Assembly: GCA_032358255.1 (NCBI GenBank)
Contig: JAULBX010013318.1
Span: forward strand, 248,001 to 312,000
Reading direction: 5' to 3'
Origin: Heterotrichella gracilis
Lineage: Eukaryota > Sar > Xanthophyceae > Tribonematales > Xanthonemataceae
DNA: 64,000 bases
The notes beneath the pieces are model-generated. The model did not search any database and was not told the origin of the DNA. It saw only the letters and a program-made list of their open reading frames with translations. Below, one piece after another: positions 13,443 through 28,746 of the stretch. A program made the position numbers and the translations under genes. Within the stretch, counting starts at the first letter, position 1; every line of letters begins with the position of its first letter.

Positions 13443-16400
13443 TCACCTCCCGTCGCCCTCCTCCTCCTCCAGCATCTCCTCTTTCAATTCTGCTTGACTC
13501 TCCTCCCCTTGCGTGTCACCAGCATCCACCTTGTCGACAGTGCCCTCCCCCGCCCCTGCTGCACCATCCTGCACATCTGCCTCCTTCTCCCCATCTTGCT
13601 TCTCCCCTTCCTTCACACCTGCCTTGGCTGCACTATCCTCCTCGCCAGCCCCCGCCTTCTCATCCCCAACCTCCGCTTCCTTCCCTTGTTGGCTGCCCTC
13701 AGCCCCCGCCTTCTCCCCCTCCCCCTTCAAACTGCCATCCTCCTCCCCTGATTGGCTGTCCTCCTCCCCCTGCGTCCCCTCGGCCCCTGCCTTCTCACCC
13801 TCCCCCTCTACACTCTCCTCCTTAGGGGTCGGCTCCCCCTGGGGCTCTGCACACACACAAGGTGGGTGAGACACCAGCACCGCACACAGCATGTAGCCAG
13901 TAGGGCAGCAGGACAATCGCTCGTGTGCTTATGGCAGCTGCCAGTGGCCAATGATGCATGTGCAGGTGAAACAGCTCAAAACATGGCACATGGGTGTGTG
14001 CATTGTTAACCACTCTCAGCGCCACGTCCCCATGGCCTATGTCATGCGGACATCCTACACAAACGCATCAATGCCGCATGCACATCCAGGGTGCACCCAA
14101 CACCCGATGCCATACCTTGTGCCTTCTCCTCCCCATCCCCCTCCACCACCTCCTCGCCACCCGCCTGCTTGGGTGCAGCCCCATCCCCAGCACCCTGTGC
14201 GGCCTCCGCGTCACGTTCCGTAGGCGACTTCGGCCGCTCCTCCTCATTCCCTTCATCAGCAACCCCCTCCTGCTCTGCACCCACTGGTTTGCCATCAGCA
14301 CCCTTGGTTTTGGTTTCCCCTTCCTCCGTGAGCCCCTCCTCGGCCACCGTGGGGCCAGGTGCGGAGGCAGGCTGGCCAACTGCAGTGGCTGGGGACTGGC
14401 TGGGCTCCACACCGCCCTCGCTGCCGGCGGCTGGGGATACAACCCCGATGGCTGGGGCTCCAACGCCGATGGCTGGGGATTCTGCATCGCCGATGGCGCC
14501 CTCGTGTGGGGTGTGCAAGGTGGTGGCGACTCCCAGCGGCTTGGCAGGGGCTGCTAATGGCGTGCCCTCCTGGGGTTGCCCACTGGTGCGCTCCGTGTCC
14601 TGGAGGATGTCCTTCCCGGGGAGGGAGCCGGGCTGCAGGGGGAATTGGAAAAAAATCAACATGGCGAAGTGTTTTTGCCAATTGAGAAGCATGCATACAG
14701 GTCAGTGGCAATGCTAGCGGGGCTGGTGAGAGGATACCCATGTAAGAGGGGGGGAGAGGGTGCGCGGGCCGCACAGTCCATGGATGAACTATTAAGACCC
14801 CTATGAAACTGGCATGGCCCGCCCTTGTTCCGCTCAGCAATGCCCCCCACACCCCAAGCCATGCACCCAACACCACACGCCCCACGCATGACACAGAGCA
14901 TCCTTCACATGCAACCACACTCCTTGTGCTGTAATGGCACCGCCCACCCTGCATGCGCCGCCCAACCCAGCCCCCACGCACCAGCAACGAGCCCTTCCCC
15001 TCCTGCTCCTCCCCTGCCTTCTCAACGCCACCCTGTGCCTCCTCCTCATCAGCCGCAGGTGGGGTCTTGCCGGCACCTGGGGACAGCTGGCCCTCAGCGC
15101 CTGATGTGGGGGTGGCGGGTGCTTGGGGCTCCTCAACCTCCGCGGGTGGGGGTGGGTGCTTGCGGCCCAGCCCCAGGTGCTTGCCCTTATGGAGCGGGTG
15201 CTTCTTGCGGGAGGAGGATCCACCCTCGCTGGGAGAGGCAGTGGCTGTGGTTGTGGCTGGTGGGGAGACAGGTGCGGCGGGTGAGGTGTCGTACATGTCG
15301 CCCTCGCTGTCTTGCTCAGAGGGCGCTGCAGGCTGGGAACCCTTGGCTGGGGTTTCGCCCTCCTCAGAAGGCGCCGCGGGTTGGGATCCCCTGGGTAGGG
15401 TTTCGTCGTCCTTGCTCTCATGCAGGCGGTCCAGGCTAGGGTTTTTGAAGGCGTCCTCCTCGCACTCCTCACCCTCGGGGCAGGGCTTGGGAGCGGTTTC
15501 AGAGCTGCTGCCTCGGTCATCGTCGAACCTATCGGTGGTGGCCTTGGTGTCAAGCTGCTCGCCTGGTGACTCAACCAGGCCCCCTTCAGGACCGTCGGTA
15601 GAGTCAGCTGTCTTGGTAGAGACTGGTGAGGCTGGGGAGGCTGAGTCAGCTAGCGGCGGGCTGTCGGGCTGTGAGTTGATCATGTCCTCGTCCGTGCCCC
15701 CCAACCCATAGTCTGGCAGGTTGATGCCCCGCCCAAAGCCTGTGTGCAGCAAGTGCGGATTGAAGGGGGGTGTTGTGGGATGCAGGCGGCTGGCTATGCG
15801 TGTGGGGAACATCTACCTTTGCAGCAGGCATGCATATGCACGAGTTCAAAGGGGTGGACAGTCATAAACGCGCGATTACAAGTTAGTGCCAGGAGCGACA
15901 GCTTAGGTTACTTGAAAACAGCACTGTAGTAGTATGGGCCTTCGCGCTCAGGTGTGCAGAGTGCTCACGGCATGCAAAACCCAGTGTAGGGCAACCTTAG
16001 GCAGGTTGGTATGCTGGTTAGGCGGCGGTGGCTCCTTACCCATCATGTTCTCCCTGTGGTTGACAGCTATGACCACCAGGAAGACAAGCATCACGCCGAT
16101 GGTTGCTGCCACGCCCACCCGCACCCGGGGCGTGCAGAAGCGGGAAAACTGTGAGGCAGCCCGGTCCTGTACTTTGGTCTGCAGCAGGACACAATCGGGG
16201 GCTGTCAGGCAGTGGATTGGTTCATTGCAGCGATGGGTTGGAGCGGTGAAGCTGTGTCAGCCAAGCAGTTTGCCAACCCCTGGTGTAACATGTGGTGGGT
16301 CCCAAGCTGAGGGCAGCAGCGGGCAGTGAGATCTGCAACCCATTTTTGCAGGGTAACAATATGTTGAAGTAGTGCCACAGAACAGACACCTGCTTTCAGA

Positions 16401-16715
16401 AGCGTGCGTGTGCAAGTCGCTATGTGGGCCAACCTACAGGTGGGTGACCTTGTACAGTGCAAACGGTGCATTTCACTGCCTCCGTGTGGCCAACAGCAGT
16501 AAGACCACACAATGCCTGATAGCAAGTTGACAAATGGACTAAGTGCAGAGCTGTATGCTTGTTCCCCGCCTTTGGGTCGCTGTCAGCCAGGTGTGCACCC
16601 TAAGATCACTTACTCGAACTCGCAGGTGTGACAACAATCTTTGCTGCTCATCGGCCTGCCCTGATTCACTGGCACGAAGCTGGTCCTCGATAAACTTGGA
16701 CAACTCGCTCGCCAT
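13443..16715 (-). CDS. Single-pass membrane protein with long acidic tail
   Basis: Five exons (16614-16715, 16040-16178, 14982-15739, 14116-14632, 13443-13846) join in frame to 639 residues. The start at 16715 was chosen over an in-frame ATG at 16781 because the protein then opens with an amphipathic helix (MASELSKFIEDQLRASESG) and the ATG is followed by G. One membrane segment (VGVAATIGVMLVFLVVIAV, about 54-72) follows a basic stretch. The remaining 560 residues are low-complexity Glu/Ser/Pro/Ala/Gly, with repeats such as GSQPAAPSE, PAIGV and EGEKAGAEG, and look disordered. No family is recognised. Topology and compartment are unknown. The stop TGA overlaps a consensus donor (AGGTGAGTG), so a further 3' exon is possible. 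The gene is divergent from ATCase. Confidence 0.7.
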
Positions 16716-17475
16716 TGTAGCAACTCTCGCCCGGCAAGGGGCCTGGCGGTTTGCTGTAAGGGCCTTACAAGTGCGTGCCAAACAAGGTGGCTAGTGGAAC
16801 CTGACCATGACACTGGCGTGTGCACCGTGCCCCACACAGATGAAAGCACACTTTGACAAAAGCAGGGAGACAATGCGGAAGTGTGAGAGGTAATAAAAAA
16901 AGTTGCGAGCTCAGATCACGCGTACGATCTACAGTGGGGCCTATGTAGGGCAATCGCCAGCTGCCAGCTGAGCTGGGTTGCTCGGGCGTCAAGAGTGTAT
17001 TGCAGGGCCTAGATCACCTCGAGGATTGCTTTGGTTGGCAGTTTAAAACGATAAGCAGGAGGTAGTGCTGGCAGGTTGTCAGCTTCTGATAAAAGCGGGT
17101 TGGAAGTTAACGCAGATTGTTTGGGACTTTGTTGTAAGCGGGGTGGTATAATATTGCACATGAAGGCAAGTCACCTTGCACTGCAGCGCACAAGCAGATA
17201 GTTTTTGAAACAACTATTGACACCTTTGCGGCGTACAACGGTTCCAAACGCAGTCTACTTGTAAGGACAAACTGCTGAAACCATCTCCCTGCCCACCGCC
17301 CTTGCCTCGCTGCACTTTGGTACATATCTCGTGGGTGATTTTGGCGTCCATCGGTCACTCTGCCTACCGGTCCCTCTCGCTTGTCAAGCAGCTTTCTGTT
17401 CCAAACTTTCAAACTGGAGCGAAGTGTTTGGCACTAACTTGGTCCCTCTGGGGGCTGGACTGTACGTTCATCTTG
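16716..17475. other. Divergent intergenic region, acidic protein / ATCase
   Basis: It separates two divergent starts and so should hold both promoters and 5' UTRs. No gene or repeat is seen. Confidence 0.45.
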
Positions 17476-20015
<2,540 letters not shown>

Positions 20016-21628
20016 GGGGGGTCTTGTATCCTCAAAGGAGGAGGAAGTGTGGTGGGGAAGGGTGTCTGGGGGCGGGCGGTGGGTTTGTGCTGTGTGTGAG
20101 TGGTGGGGGAAGGGGAGTACACCCTGGGAGCGGCAGCATTGGGCGAGGGGAGCCTTGCTTTGGGTCGTGGTGCGGGTGGCGGCAGGGGGAGGGGGATGCA
20201 GATGGGTCATCAAGTGCCATGGTCATGGTGTGGCGTGGCCAGGTGTCCCAGGGTAGCTTGAGCACCAGTTTAAGGGAGGCAGCGGGTGCCATCGTGCAGT
20301 TCTTGAAGAGCTTACTTGAATAACCGGGGATGCCACCAAGGCGACGCCAGTGGGTTCCTGGTTTGTGGATCCTGAATAATATGTTCTGATTTTCATGCCA
20401 CTGGGGGTTAATATGCCTGGCATCGCCCCCATATGGATGGTCCATGTGCCCACCTGGGCCAGGCGGTGTTGGCCCTACTTTGGGGGGGGGGGGGGGGATG
20501 CCCTCAGTGAACAGCGAGTGTTTGAGCTTTTCTGTTGGAGTCTACTGGCGTTGATGTTCAGCGTACAGGGTATGAGAAGTTCAACAGGCTGGTTTCTATC
20601 CAGTACCCGTGACAAGAGGCGCCATTTTGAGCGCCGTGACAGTTTTGAGTTGCTCATGCATCGTTCACAAATTTTGACACAACTGCCCTGCAGGAAAACC
20701 ACGCGTTCTGCAAGCAAAATGGAATTATGCAAGAAGCTGGTAAGGCTTGATGTGAGCTTTGGCATTGGACTTTCAAGCTCGCCAAGTTGGGAAGAAAACT
20801 GGTTTTCACCCCAAGCCTATCAAACCCTAGCTTAGGGTTGTTAGAGTTCCGAAGCCTCGGGGTCCACCGTCAGAGGCAAACTGCAAGTGCAAGCGGTTGA
20901 TAGGTGCGCACCAACACCCATTCTTCGTTTCTGGTGCAATAGTTGCCGTTGCTTTGGCTTGTGCCCTGCTATGATTCTTGGCATTCTCTTTCGGAATGCA
21001 GGCAACCATGGATGCGTTTGTGGCTAGGCAGCCGAGGTACGGGGAGTGAGAAGGCTGTTTGGCGTGTCGTGTTCTGGAAAGCAGATTGTTGTTGTGTATA
21101 GCGTCGTCTGCTCCTTTGCAGTCCACTTCGGCCCATGGTCGGAACATGCGTGACTCCAGTTCTTCACATGCATGCACTTTTGGACGGTGCTGACTACGCT
21201 GTTAGAGGGATATTTTGTTCCAAGTAACCCGTGTGCACCTCCATATGTGGTCTGTCGACATGGAACTGATGTGCCACTGGTGTGTAAGTTTGTAGAGTGG
21301 CAGCATGCATTGTAAACACTGACCATTGCATTGCAGCTGTTGCTAAGGGGTGCACCCTGCAGCAGTCTTGCACCGCCCGTTGGTTACTTCGGATTTTGTT
21401 CTTTTAGCCCATTTACCTGTTCAGTAGCTTGACTGCAACTGGCCTTGCATAGCAGGCTTCTATAGGCCACCTCGCCACCCACCACCTGGCAGGGTGACAG
21501 TGTCACCAGGTAACGAGCACTCATCTTCTTGGCACAGGCAGTTCGTCACAACTAGGATCCACAGCACCAGACCCAGGGCCCGCATCTGCAAGTGCTCGCT
21601 CCAGCTGAGCCCTCCTCGACAACCTGCT
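20016..21628. other. Intergenic between ATCase and ribokinase
   Basis: No gene could be supported. A run of 16 Gs lies at 20482-20497. An upstream exon carrying a transit peptide for ribokinase could be hidden near the 3' end of this stretch, but none was resolved. Confidence 0.45.
20482..20497 (+). repeat. Poly(G) tract, 16 bases
   Basis: Uninterrupted G run downstream of ATCase. It could form a G-quadruplex or be a sequencing-length artefact. Confidence 0.8.
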
Positions 21629-24600
21629 ATGCCCCCTAAGCCGCTGGTGGTGGTTGGGTCTGTCAACGCAGACCTGGTGCTGCAAGTCAACAGGGTGCCC
21701 AAGCCAGGAGAAACCATCGCCGCCAGCGACTTGAACACCTTCCCCGGAGGCAAGGTGCGCCACACAGCCATTTTTGCCCTCTTACCTCCCTAGGCACAGG
21801 AGCGATGGCATGTTCCAATTCTATGTGTAGGGCTGTCGGAAGATTGTCTATTATGTGCAGCCATGCTGATGATCTGCTGTCTACTGCAAGGGGGAGCCCA
21901 GGTGCAAGGAAGGCAACACGGGGGAGCCTCGAGTCGTGTCACAGGGTTTTCACTGTTGCTAGGTTTTTTCCTGATGGGTTTCCCTCCTCGTGCAGGGCGC
22001 CAACCAGGCCGCAGCCGCTGCCAAGCTGGGCTACCCTACACACTTTGTGGGACAGGTGAGTGCACCCTAGGGTGCATGGATGTGGCTCAATTGTGCCGCC
22101 CATATTGTCATTGCGGCCTTTTATTGAGCCTGCTTCGATCGAGTGTTGCAACCCATTGCATAGGCGAAATCGCCCTTGGCACCCAGTGCGCGTGCTTGGT
22201 TGCCTACCACATGCCGGTCTTCTAATGACAGGGCGCATGTGTGGCCAGTATGTGTCAGTCCATTACATGGACTGACCACCTTCCGCCCAAAGGGTTCTGC
22301 TGTGAAGGTCTTTGACAAATGAAAAGTTCAATTTCAGTCAAATTTTAACTTGCCCCAATTTATTCATATTTATTTCATTTCGAATTTCGTAGTGTACCTC
22401 ATCAACCGATTGGCGCAAACTGAAAACGCCTGGCCTGACAACCCCCATGTGTGTCCAGGTCGGCACGGATGCCAATGGCGAGCTGCTGGTCACCTCCCTC
22501 AAGGGGTGTGGGGTGGACACAACCTACCTCAGGGAGGTGGAGGGGCCCAGCGGTACTGCGGTAATATTGCTGCAGGAGTCAGGTGGGGGGGTGCCTCCAC
22601 GCATGGGCGGTGCCCTGATCTGCCAAAATGTCTTGATTGTCGATGCCATTCAGCACAGTTAATTGTGGCGCAATTCCCTGTGACAATTGCGATGCACAAA
22701 ACCACCACACCCTCGAATCATGTCTGTAAGATGGCTTGCTGCAAACCTGGAATACACTGCACCGCAGTGTGTTCCAAATTTGCAGCAATGCCATCAAACA
22801 GACTTGGTTTGAAGGTGTGGTGATTTGTCAGCCAGGGTGCATTATGCACTGCATCATGCTTTACAACTGCAATTGCACGAAGTCTTTTGAGCACATATTT
22901 GCTGTATCATTGCGGTGTAGTCACAGAGATACTCTTGTGAAAGGACCCTTCGAGGCATGTTAAGCCATTCTGATTACCGGTCACAAATCGTAGCATTGTG
23001 AGGGCATTGAAGACGCCATGCTGTTGCAGCAGGTGATCATGTTTTTCTTAGGAGTTGCTTTGCATGGGGAGGTTCAAGCAAATGCATTGTGGTTTCACCG
23101 TGCAGGGGAGAACAGCATCATCATTGTAGGGGGGGCAAACACCAGCCAATGGGACATCAGTCCAGAGGTCACGCAGGTGGGTGTGGCAAAATATCCGCAG
23201 CTTGCTCAACACATTGTTCAGTACCTCAACATATATTCAATAAAAAATGGTAGAGTAGCTTTACCATTTTATATAATACTTGCTCTACCCAGCTCTACCT
23301 ATACTTTAAGAGTTTTACTTCTAGACCTACTTCGATGAACCAGTGCACTCCCGCGCAGTCCCAGGGGCTCGGTTACCAGGATCCCAGTGCTGGCACACTG
23401 ATGTTGCTTCGGTACATCGTCTGGTTTCCATCTGCACCACAACATCCTAATTACAAGACGAAAATTTAGTGCCCACTATAACCCTTCCCCCTTACTGCAG
23501 CTGCTGCAATCCGCTGGCCTGGTGCTGCTCCAGCGGGAGATCCCTGAAGATGTGAATGTGCAGGTGGCCAAGGTGGGTGCCATGGACTGCATGATACCGA
23601 TCAAAGTGTAGGGATTTATTGAGTATGTTTTGCAGTTTGCATATTTCTTCTTTTCCAGTTGACAGTGCGTTTTTTCCTTCTTCCATTTAACTATAAGTAG
23701 ATTGCTGGACAGGACCCCCCGTGTCACTGCCAAGCAGCCCAACCTCCCCTGTACATTGATTGACTTACTTCACCTTGACACCCCCCACTGATACCCACGC
23801 AGATAGCCAAGGCTGCGGGGGTGCCTGTGCTGCTGGACTGCGGCGGGCAGGAGGGGCCAATTGACAGCGCCCTATTGGAAAGCCTTGCCTTCATCTCGCC
23901 CAATGAAACCGAGCTGGCGCGGTTAACGGGTGAGGGGCTGTAATTAAAAATGACTGCTGTCCAGCAAGTCTGGCAGCATACCATCATATTATACAAAATT
24001 TGCTACCCGCCATTTGGTACATTATTGCCTAAGGCTATCTTGCACGCAAAGAAAATGGCACATTCTTGTTGGCGGGTTCAAGTAAAACGGCGGTGCATGC
24101 ACAGGGAGCGCAACATAGTGGACAGGAGGACAATACCATGCCCATGCTTGTCCAGGTACAGGCAGCGTACCGTATTAGTTGTGTTATATATAACCCCCCC
24201 CCGGCCCCCCGGCCCCCCATCCCCAACCACCCCCACCCCGCAGGCCTGCCCACAGACAGCGATGAGCAGGTCCTGGCAGCAGCTGGGCAGGTGCAGGGGA
24301 GGGGGGTGGGGACTGTGCTGGTCAAGCTGGGGGCAAGTGGATCTCTCCTCATACAAGGTGTGTGCAGTCAAGGAAGAGGGGAGCAGGTAGGATACGACCA
24401 TGGGTGTTGGTGTGGTGCAGTGTTTTGTGCAGGCGAATATGTTGGCATGGGGTAGCACACATGGGAACCCTGCGCAGTCTTTCAACAGCGAGGCTCGCAG
24501 CTGGCTGAAGTCTGCACACACACCGTTACCCAATAATTGCAAAATGGTATTGAAATGCTCGAGCCATGGATCGACACAATCCCTCCTTCCGTGTATTTTT

Positions 24601-25311
24601 TTTATCATTTTACTTTAATTGTTTCAATTGTTAATATCATCTATATTGAATTATCTCGGCCCCCTCCCGCCGCCTCAGGCTCTGACGAGCAGCTGCGCCA
24701 ATCCGCCTGCCACGTGGCCCGGGTGGTTGACACTACGGGTGCGGGCGACTGCTTCACAGCCGCATTTGCAGTGGCGCAGCTGGAGGGGCAGAGCAGCAGC
24801 CAGTCACTGGCATTTGCATGTGAGTACCCTAGCTTGGGCTCTGGAACGTTGCATGTACAAACCCCACCTCACAGGTGGTTCAAGACCTGCATCGCAATTA
24901 AAGAACTAAGCGCTGGCCCTTGCATTTGTGTTCCTTAGCTTGGATTTTGCTCTGTGTGCATACTCGATCTTGTGCCACACCAAATTCGGAATTTGGCGCA
25001 TTGCATTTCATTGCACACGAGTACCCCAGCTCACGCTTTGGCTGACTGCAATGTATGCTCCAGCTTGGTATTTGACTGTTTTCCATGCGCCAGTTTGAGG
25101 CGGCATTTGGCCAATTGTCGGCAGCGTAAGCATGGTTGCTATGCACACTGCATTAGTGATGGCCCACAATGCATCCACATGCAATCACCCCTTCCCCCCT
25201 GTGTGTGGTGCAGCGGCTGCTGCAGCGGTGTGTGTGCAGCGCAAGGGGGCAATGCCTAGCCTGCCATCAAGGGAGGAGGCGCTGGACATGATGCAGGCAT
25301 CAGCAGCATGA
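21629..25311 (+). CDS. RBKS: Ribokinase
   Basis: Nine exons (21629-21754, 21996-22055, 22459-22582, 23106-23176, 23501-23572, 23813-23939, 24244-24357, 24679-24819, 25214-25311) make one 310-residue frame. The enzyme phosphorylates ribose to ribose-5-phosphate with ATP, feeding nucleotide and pentose-phosphate metabolism. PfkB-family marks are clear. GSVNADLVLQVNRVPKPGET opens the fold, and GGKGANQAAAAAKLG binds ribose. ESGENSIIIVGGAN and SPNETEL follow, and DTTGAGDCFTAAFA contains the catalytic Asp and anion hole. The usual bacterial length is about 305, so the domain is complete. Plant ribokinase is plastidial; here the fold begins at residue 5, so either the protein is cytosolic or a leader exon lies upstream. 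Introns are long and AT-rich in places. Confidence 0.94.
23225..23336. repeat. AT-rich hairpin insert in ribokinase intron 4
   Basis: It contains an inverted repeat (AAAATGGTA...TACCATTTT) and a second pair GGTAGAG/CTCTACC within an AT-rich island. It may be a degenerate small transposon; no target duplication was found. Confidence 0.3.
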
Positions 25312-25464
25312 CCGGATGTGCCCTGGGGCCTTGCGGGTCCCCAGCTGATGTCGGATCGACAATTTTGCCATGGCATGATTCCCACTGGGCAAACTGGAGT
25401 GCACATATCCAGGCGAATCAGATGCCACTTCATTAAACTGCAGTTCCAGTGGAGCCTCACTAAA

Positions 25465-25560
25465 ATCTCACTGGACAACGGTACTAAGTACCGTTGTCCT
25501 CAAAAAGGCAACAAACACTGTACAACTGTTGCATGTTACATTTACCCCTCACAGTGAGAT
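25465..25560. mobile_element. MITE-like nested inverted repeat, 96 bp
   Basis: Terminal arms ATCTCACTG (25465-25473) and CAGTGAGAT (25552-25560) enclose a perfect hairpin of 13-bp arms around one base (25473-25499, GGACAACGGTACT). A clear target duplication was not found. Confidence 0.4.
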
Positions 25561-25840
25561 CGTCTAGGGCGTAGGGACTCTTAAATGACATTGAAATCGG
25601 CCGGGCCTGAAGCATTAAATCTGGCCGCGCTTGAAGCATTGAATCTGTGAGTTCAAATTTATTATATCATTTTAAATTGAATTGCAATTTCTTGCTGTTG
25701 TATGCATGCTGTGGCCGCCACTAGTAGTTTTAGGAGACCTCTATGTATTTTAGTGTGCACATGCTGTGGCATGGCATGGCATGGCATTGCCGGCATGTCA
25801 ACCCGAAATCACATGATCATCATAGGGAACACCAAGCCTT

Positions 25841-25905
25841 AGGGCCTCACACGCAGGTTGCATTTTTGCCCAAGGGCCTCACATGCAGGTTGCATTTTTG
25901 CCCAA
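25841..25905 (+). repeat. Tandem duplication of about 33 bp
   Basis: Two near-identical copies, each starting AGGGCCTCACAYGCAGGTTG and ending in TTTTTGCCCA. Confidence 0.8.
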
Positions 25906-26217
25906 TTTAATTTGGATCCCAACTGTGTTGGCAAGGTCCACCCCAGCTGGGGTCCCCGTGTCATGTAGACTAAGGTGCACATATTTGAACCATTAGAAGA
26001 CCATGCCATCATCTCACGACATGCACATGCACAGTGCCACAGTGTGGTAAGCAGCGGTAAAGGTGAGTCAACCAATTGGCACAATAAAACATGCAACATC
26101 CACATATAAGTATGCAATCATTCAACAATATGACCAAACCGCAACAGCTTATCACCATGGCATGTCGCACCACATGTGCTGTAGCAGGACGGTTCAATCA
26201 TTGATTGTTACATCCCA

Positions 26218-26222
26218 TGATG
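26218..26222 (-). terminator. Polyadenylation-type signal TGTAA
   Basis: TGTAA on the minus strand, 163 bases past the CHZ gene stop. TGTAA is the usual chlorophyte poly(A) signal. Confidence 0.4.
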
Positions 26223-26384
26223 GATCTCGATAACCTGTTTGCAACATTTGCACACAACACTCTGCAGCAACACTGGCAAGTCACTTTCAACTGCTTGCAC
26301 CTCGCCAGCGGTACTTCTTGTGGCATCGATGCACAATTCAATGAAGGGCACTGCTTCCAAGATCCAAGGAACAGTTGGCACTCT

Positions 26385-27857
26385 TCACCAGCTGTCCTCG
26401 TCAGAGTCTTGCTGGGCCTTGTACTCGTACTTGGGAGCCGCCAACGCATTCCCGCGCCCTCGCCGGGCACCCCTGCCCCCCGCAATGATGAGGTTGGGAT
26501 CCACATCGTCCCCAGACAGGTTTGCAATTATGGGTGCCTCATCCTCGTCATCGTCGCCCTGCGCCAGGTAACACAACACGTGGTGGTAAACGGGTGAAGA
26601 GAATCAGCATGCTGATGATAAGGCTGGCAAGTGGATTAAATCAGCATGCTGATAAGTAGTTGGCACATGTGCTGATGCGCAGGCGGGCATATGGCATGAC
26701 AGGGTTGCTAACACGCTACCTCCTGTGGTCACCGCCAGGACATGCCATGAGCACCAGCGTGGTGCATTATGTCATCTAGATGCATATCAACTAGATCCAT
26801 GTAGCATGTCCCACCCGCTTACCTTTGGCTTTGCTGGCTTCTTCTTGCTTGTGGAGGGACCTGCCTCGCCAGTCTCCGTTTTCAACTTCTTGCTGGCAGG
26901 CTCAGGCTCCCCTTGCTCCTCGTCCTCCCCTTCCTCCTCGTCTGCTTCCTCCCCTTCACTGTCATCATCTTCATCATCATCATCATCATCATCATCCTGA
27001 AAATATGTAATATTTAATTAATGAATGAGATGGTCATTCGCTGCCATCATCATCATCATCGTCATCATAAAAATGCTGGTCATTCAATTGCATCATGTGC
27101 AATCAGAGGACGATGGATTGCAGCAACAAAACACATGCATGGTGGTTCATCTAGCCGGAAGACAGCCCGCTATTTCCATGCAAAGCTCATGGCATGTGTG
27201 ACCCCAGTTTTGAGGCATCGCGGCTGCTTGCCCATTGCGACGAATTGCGCCAATTGTGGGCCTCTATTGGGCACAAGGTGTACCATTTGCTGTACACCAC
27301 AACCCCACCTCATCATCTGCGTCGTCATCAAACTCCTCGTCGCCCTCTTCCTCCTCCTCCTCCTCTGCCTGTGGCGCAGCTTTGCCCTTGCCCTTGAGTT
27401 GGCGCAGGCGCTCAGCCTCAGCAGCACTCAACTGACCTGCTGGTACGGTGAAACACCGTCAAGGCAGCCTTGTCTAACTGCACTACTCGTATGGCGTATA
27501 AGCCAGAGTCCATCTTGGGAGCAATTTCAGGGTGTCACAAATGAGGGCAGAGAATCCTGCAGTCAAACAGTTCCTCGGGCGTAAATACACCGCAGGTTGC
27601 ACCAGGCCACCCACTTAGTGGTCTGTGGGTACATCCTGTGACATCCCCTGATGGCGACTGCATTCTATCCTACCCGGGGCAGTACCCCCCTGGGTAGGCA
27701 ATCAGATAAGCCGCTTGTGACAAACGCCACCGAGTCAACTGTACCCTACGCTTGAAGCCTGCACCTCCGTTTCTTCCATCGCTGTGGCAATGTGTCACAG
27801 CGCGCACCCACCTTGAGGCTGCTTGTCACCCTTGGCTTCACCGTTGTCGCCAGCCAT
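26385..27857 (-). CDS. Small acidic CHZ-motif histone chaperone-like protein
   Basis: Four exons (27812-27857, 27309-27436, 26823-26996, 26385-26558) join to 173 residues. The middle is extremely acidic (EEEEEEGDEEFDDDADDE, then a run of Asp), followed by a Lys-rich patch (PASKKLKTE, SKKKPAKPK). Near the C-terminus, DDVDPNLIIAGGRGARRGRG resembles the CHZ motif of Chz1 and HIRIP3, where acidic residues precede an Ile-Ile plus Gly-Gly-Arg-Arg core that contacts H2A.Z-H2B. The protein is about the size of yeast Chz1. A nuclear histone chaperone role is inferred from this short motif and composition; it could be another acidic nuclear protein. The Asp run is encoded by a GAT repeat at 26976-26996 and may vary in length. 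The gene is divergent from the DUF2301 gene. Confidence 0.7.
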
Positions 27858-28746
27858 GGCTGTGTGAGCCCCTGATGGTGGTCCGCAGGAAAGGGCTGGA
27901 GGCACGCAGAAGCAAAGGAGACTGTGTGGTAGCAGAAGCACCTCAGGTGGGTGTGCGCCTATGGAACAACCTGCATCACGGTGACCACCAGTCAACTGCA
28001 ACCAGCTGTTAGTTGCCCACTACCAATGCACGTTGCTCAGTCGTTGCCAGTGTAACGAGGCGCAGATACTGGTAAGCTGAATGCAGCGCAGGTTTCAGTG
28101 GGTGATGATGCACATGCCGTGTGTGCCCACAAGACGTTTTACGGCTCCGCAGGACACCAGCAAGCTTTGAATATCAAACCACGTCAAGGGTTTCGTAGGG
28201 TGGCCAATTGGTGTAGCTACCTCTCCAGCTGCAGTATGCGGATGGCATGCATGTATGCGACTGCTACACGGGCAGAACGACCGGCACGCGAGTGAATAAC
28301 TTGCAAGAGCATCCATCTTCTGCCAAGATGGACGTCGTTGCACGTCAATTGCTCTACATCTAGAGACTTATGCTGCTGCATGCATCATGCATGCTTATGC
28401 GCATATGGTTGGTTACCAGATGGCCGATCCTGACCGTTGATTACCTGTGCAGAGTCTGGAAAGCTTGGCAAACGCAGGCAGCTGTCAGTACATTAACGAA
28501 AGTAAATGTCGGAAGCTGGTAAACAACAGGAAGAGGCGCAGGTTCGCGGAGTTTTAACCGCGCTGTTTTGTGAGTGCGAGGTGCTCCCGCCGAAACTGAA
28601 CTACAGAACCTTTATGTCAACTGCACAAACCTTTCAAACCAATTTTGCTCGCAACCCATCGTGCACACTTGAACCTTCACAGCTTGTTTCTGGTGCTCGA
28701 AACAGACCAGTGCTGGGAGAAGCAAGCAGCCTTCGCGTTGGCTACC
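27858..28746. other. Divergent intergenic region, CHZ gene / DUF2301 gene
   Basis: It should contain both promoters. An ORF with an ATG at 28506 overlaps the downstream transit-peptide exon in another frame and has no domain support. Nothing else is recognised. Confidence 0.4.

Larger units (their letters stand above)
25312..26384. other. Intergenic, convergent ends of ribokinase and CHZ gene
   Basis: No gene. It holds a nested inverted repeat (25465-25560), a tandem duplication of about 33 bp (25841-25905) and a minus-strand TGTAA polyadenylation-type signal at 26218-26222. Confidence 0.5.

Noticed and set aside
13189-13446. Frame continuing past the acidic protein stop
   Set aside because: It could be a spliced 3' exon, but no acceptor with matching phase was convincing, so the stop at 13443 is kept.
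20395-20835. 146-residue frame after ATCase
   Set aside because: It spans the poly(G) tract and has no recognisable composition or homologue-like motif.
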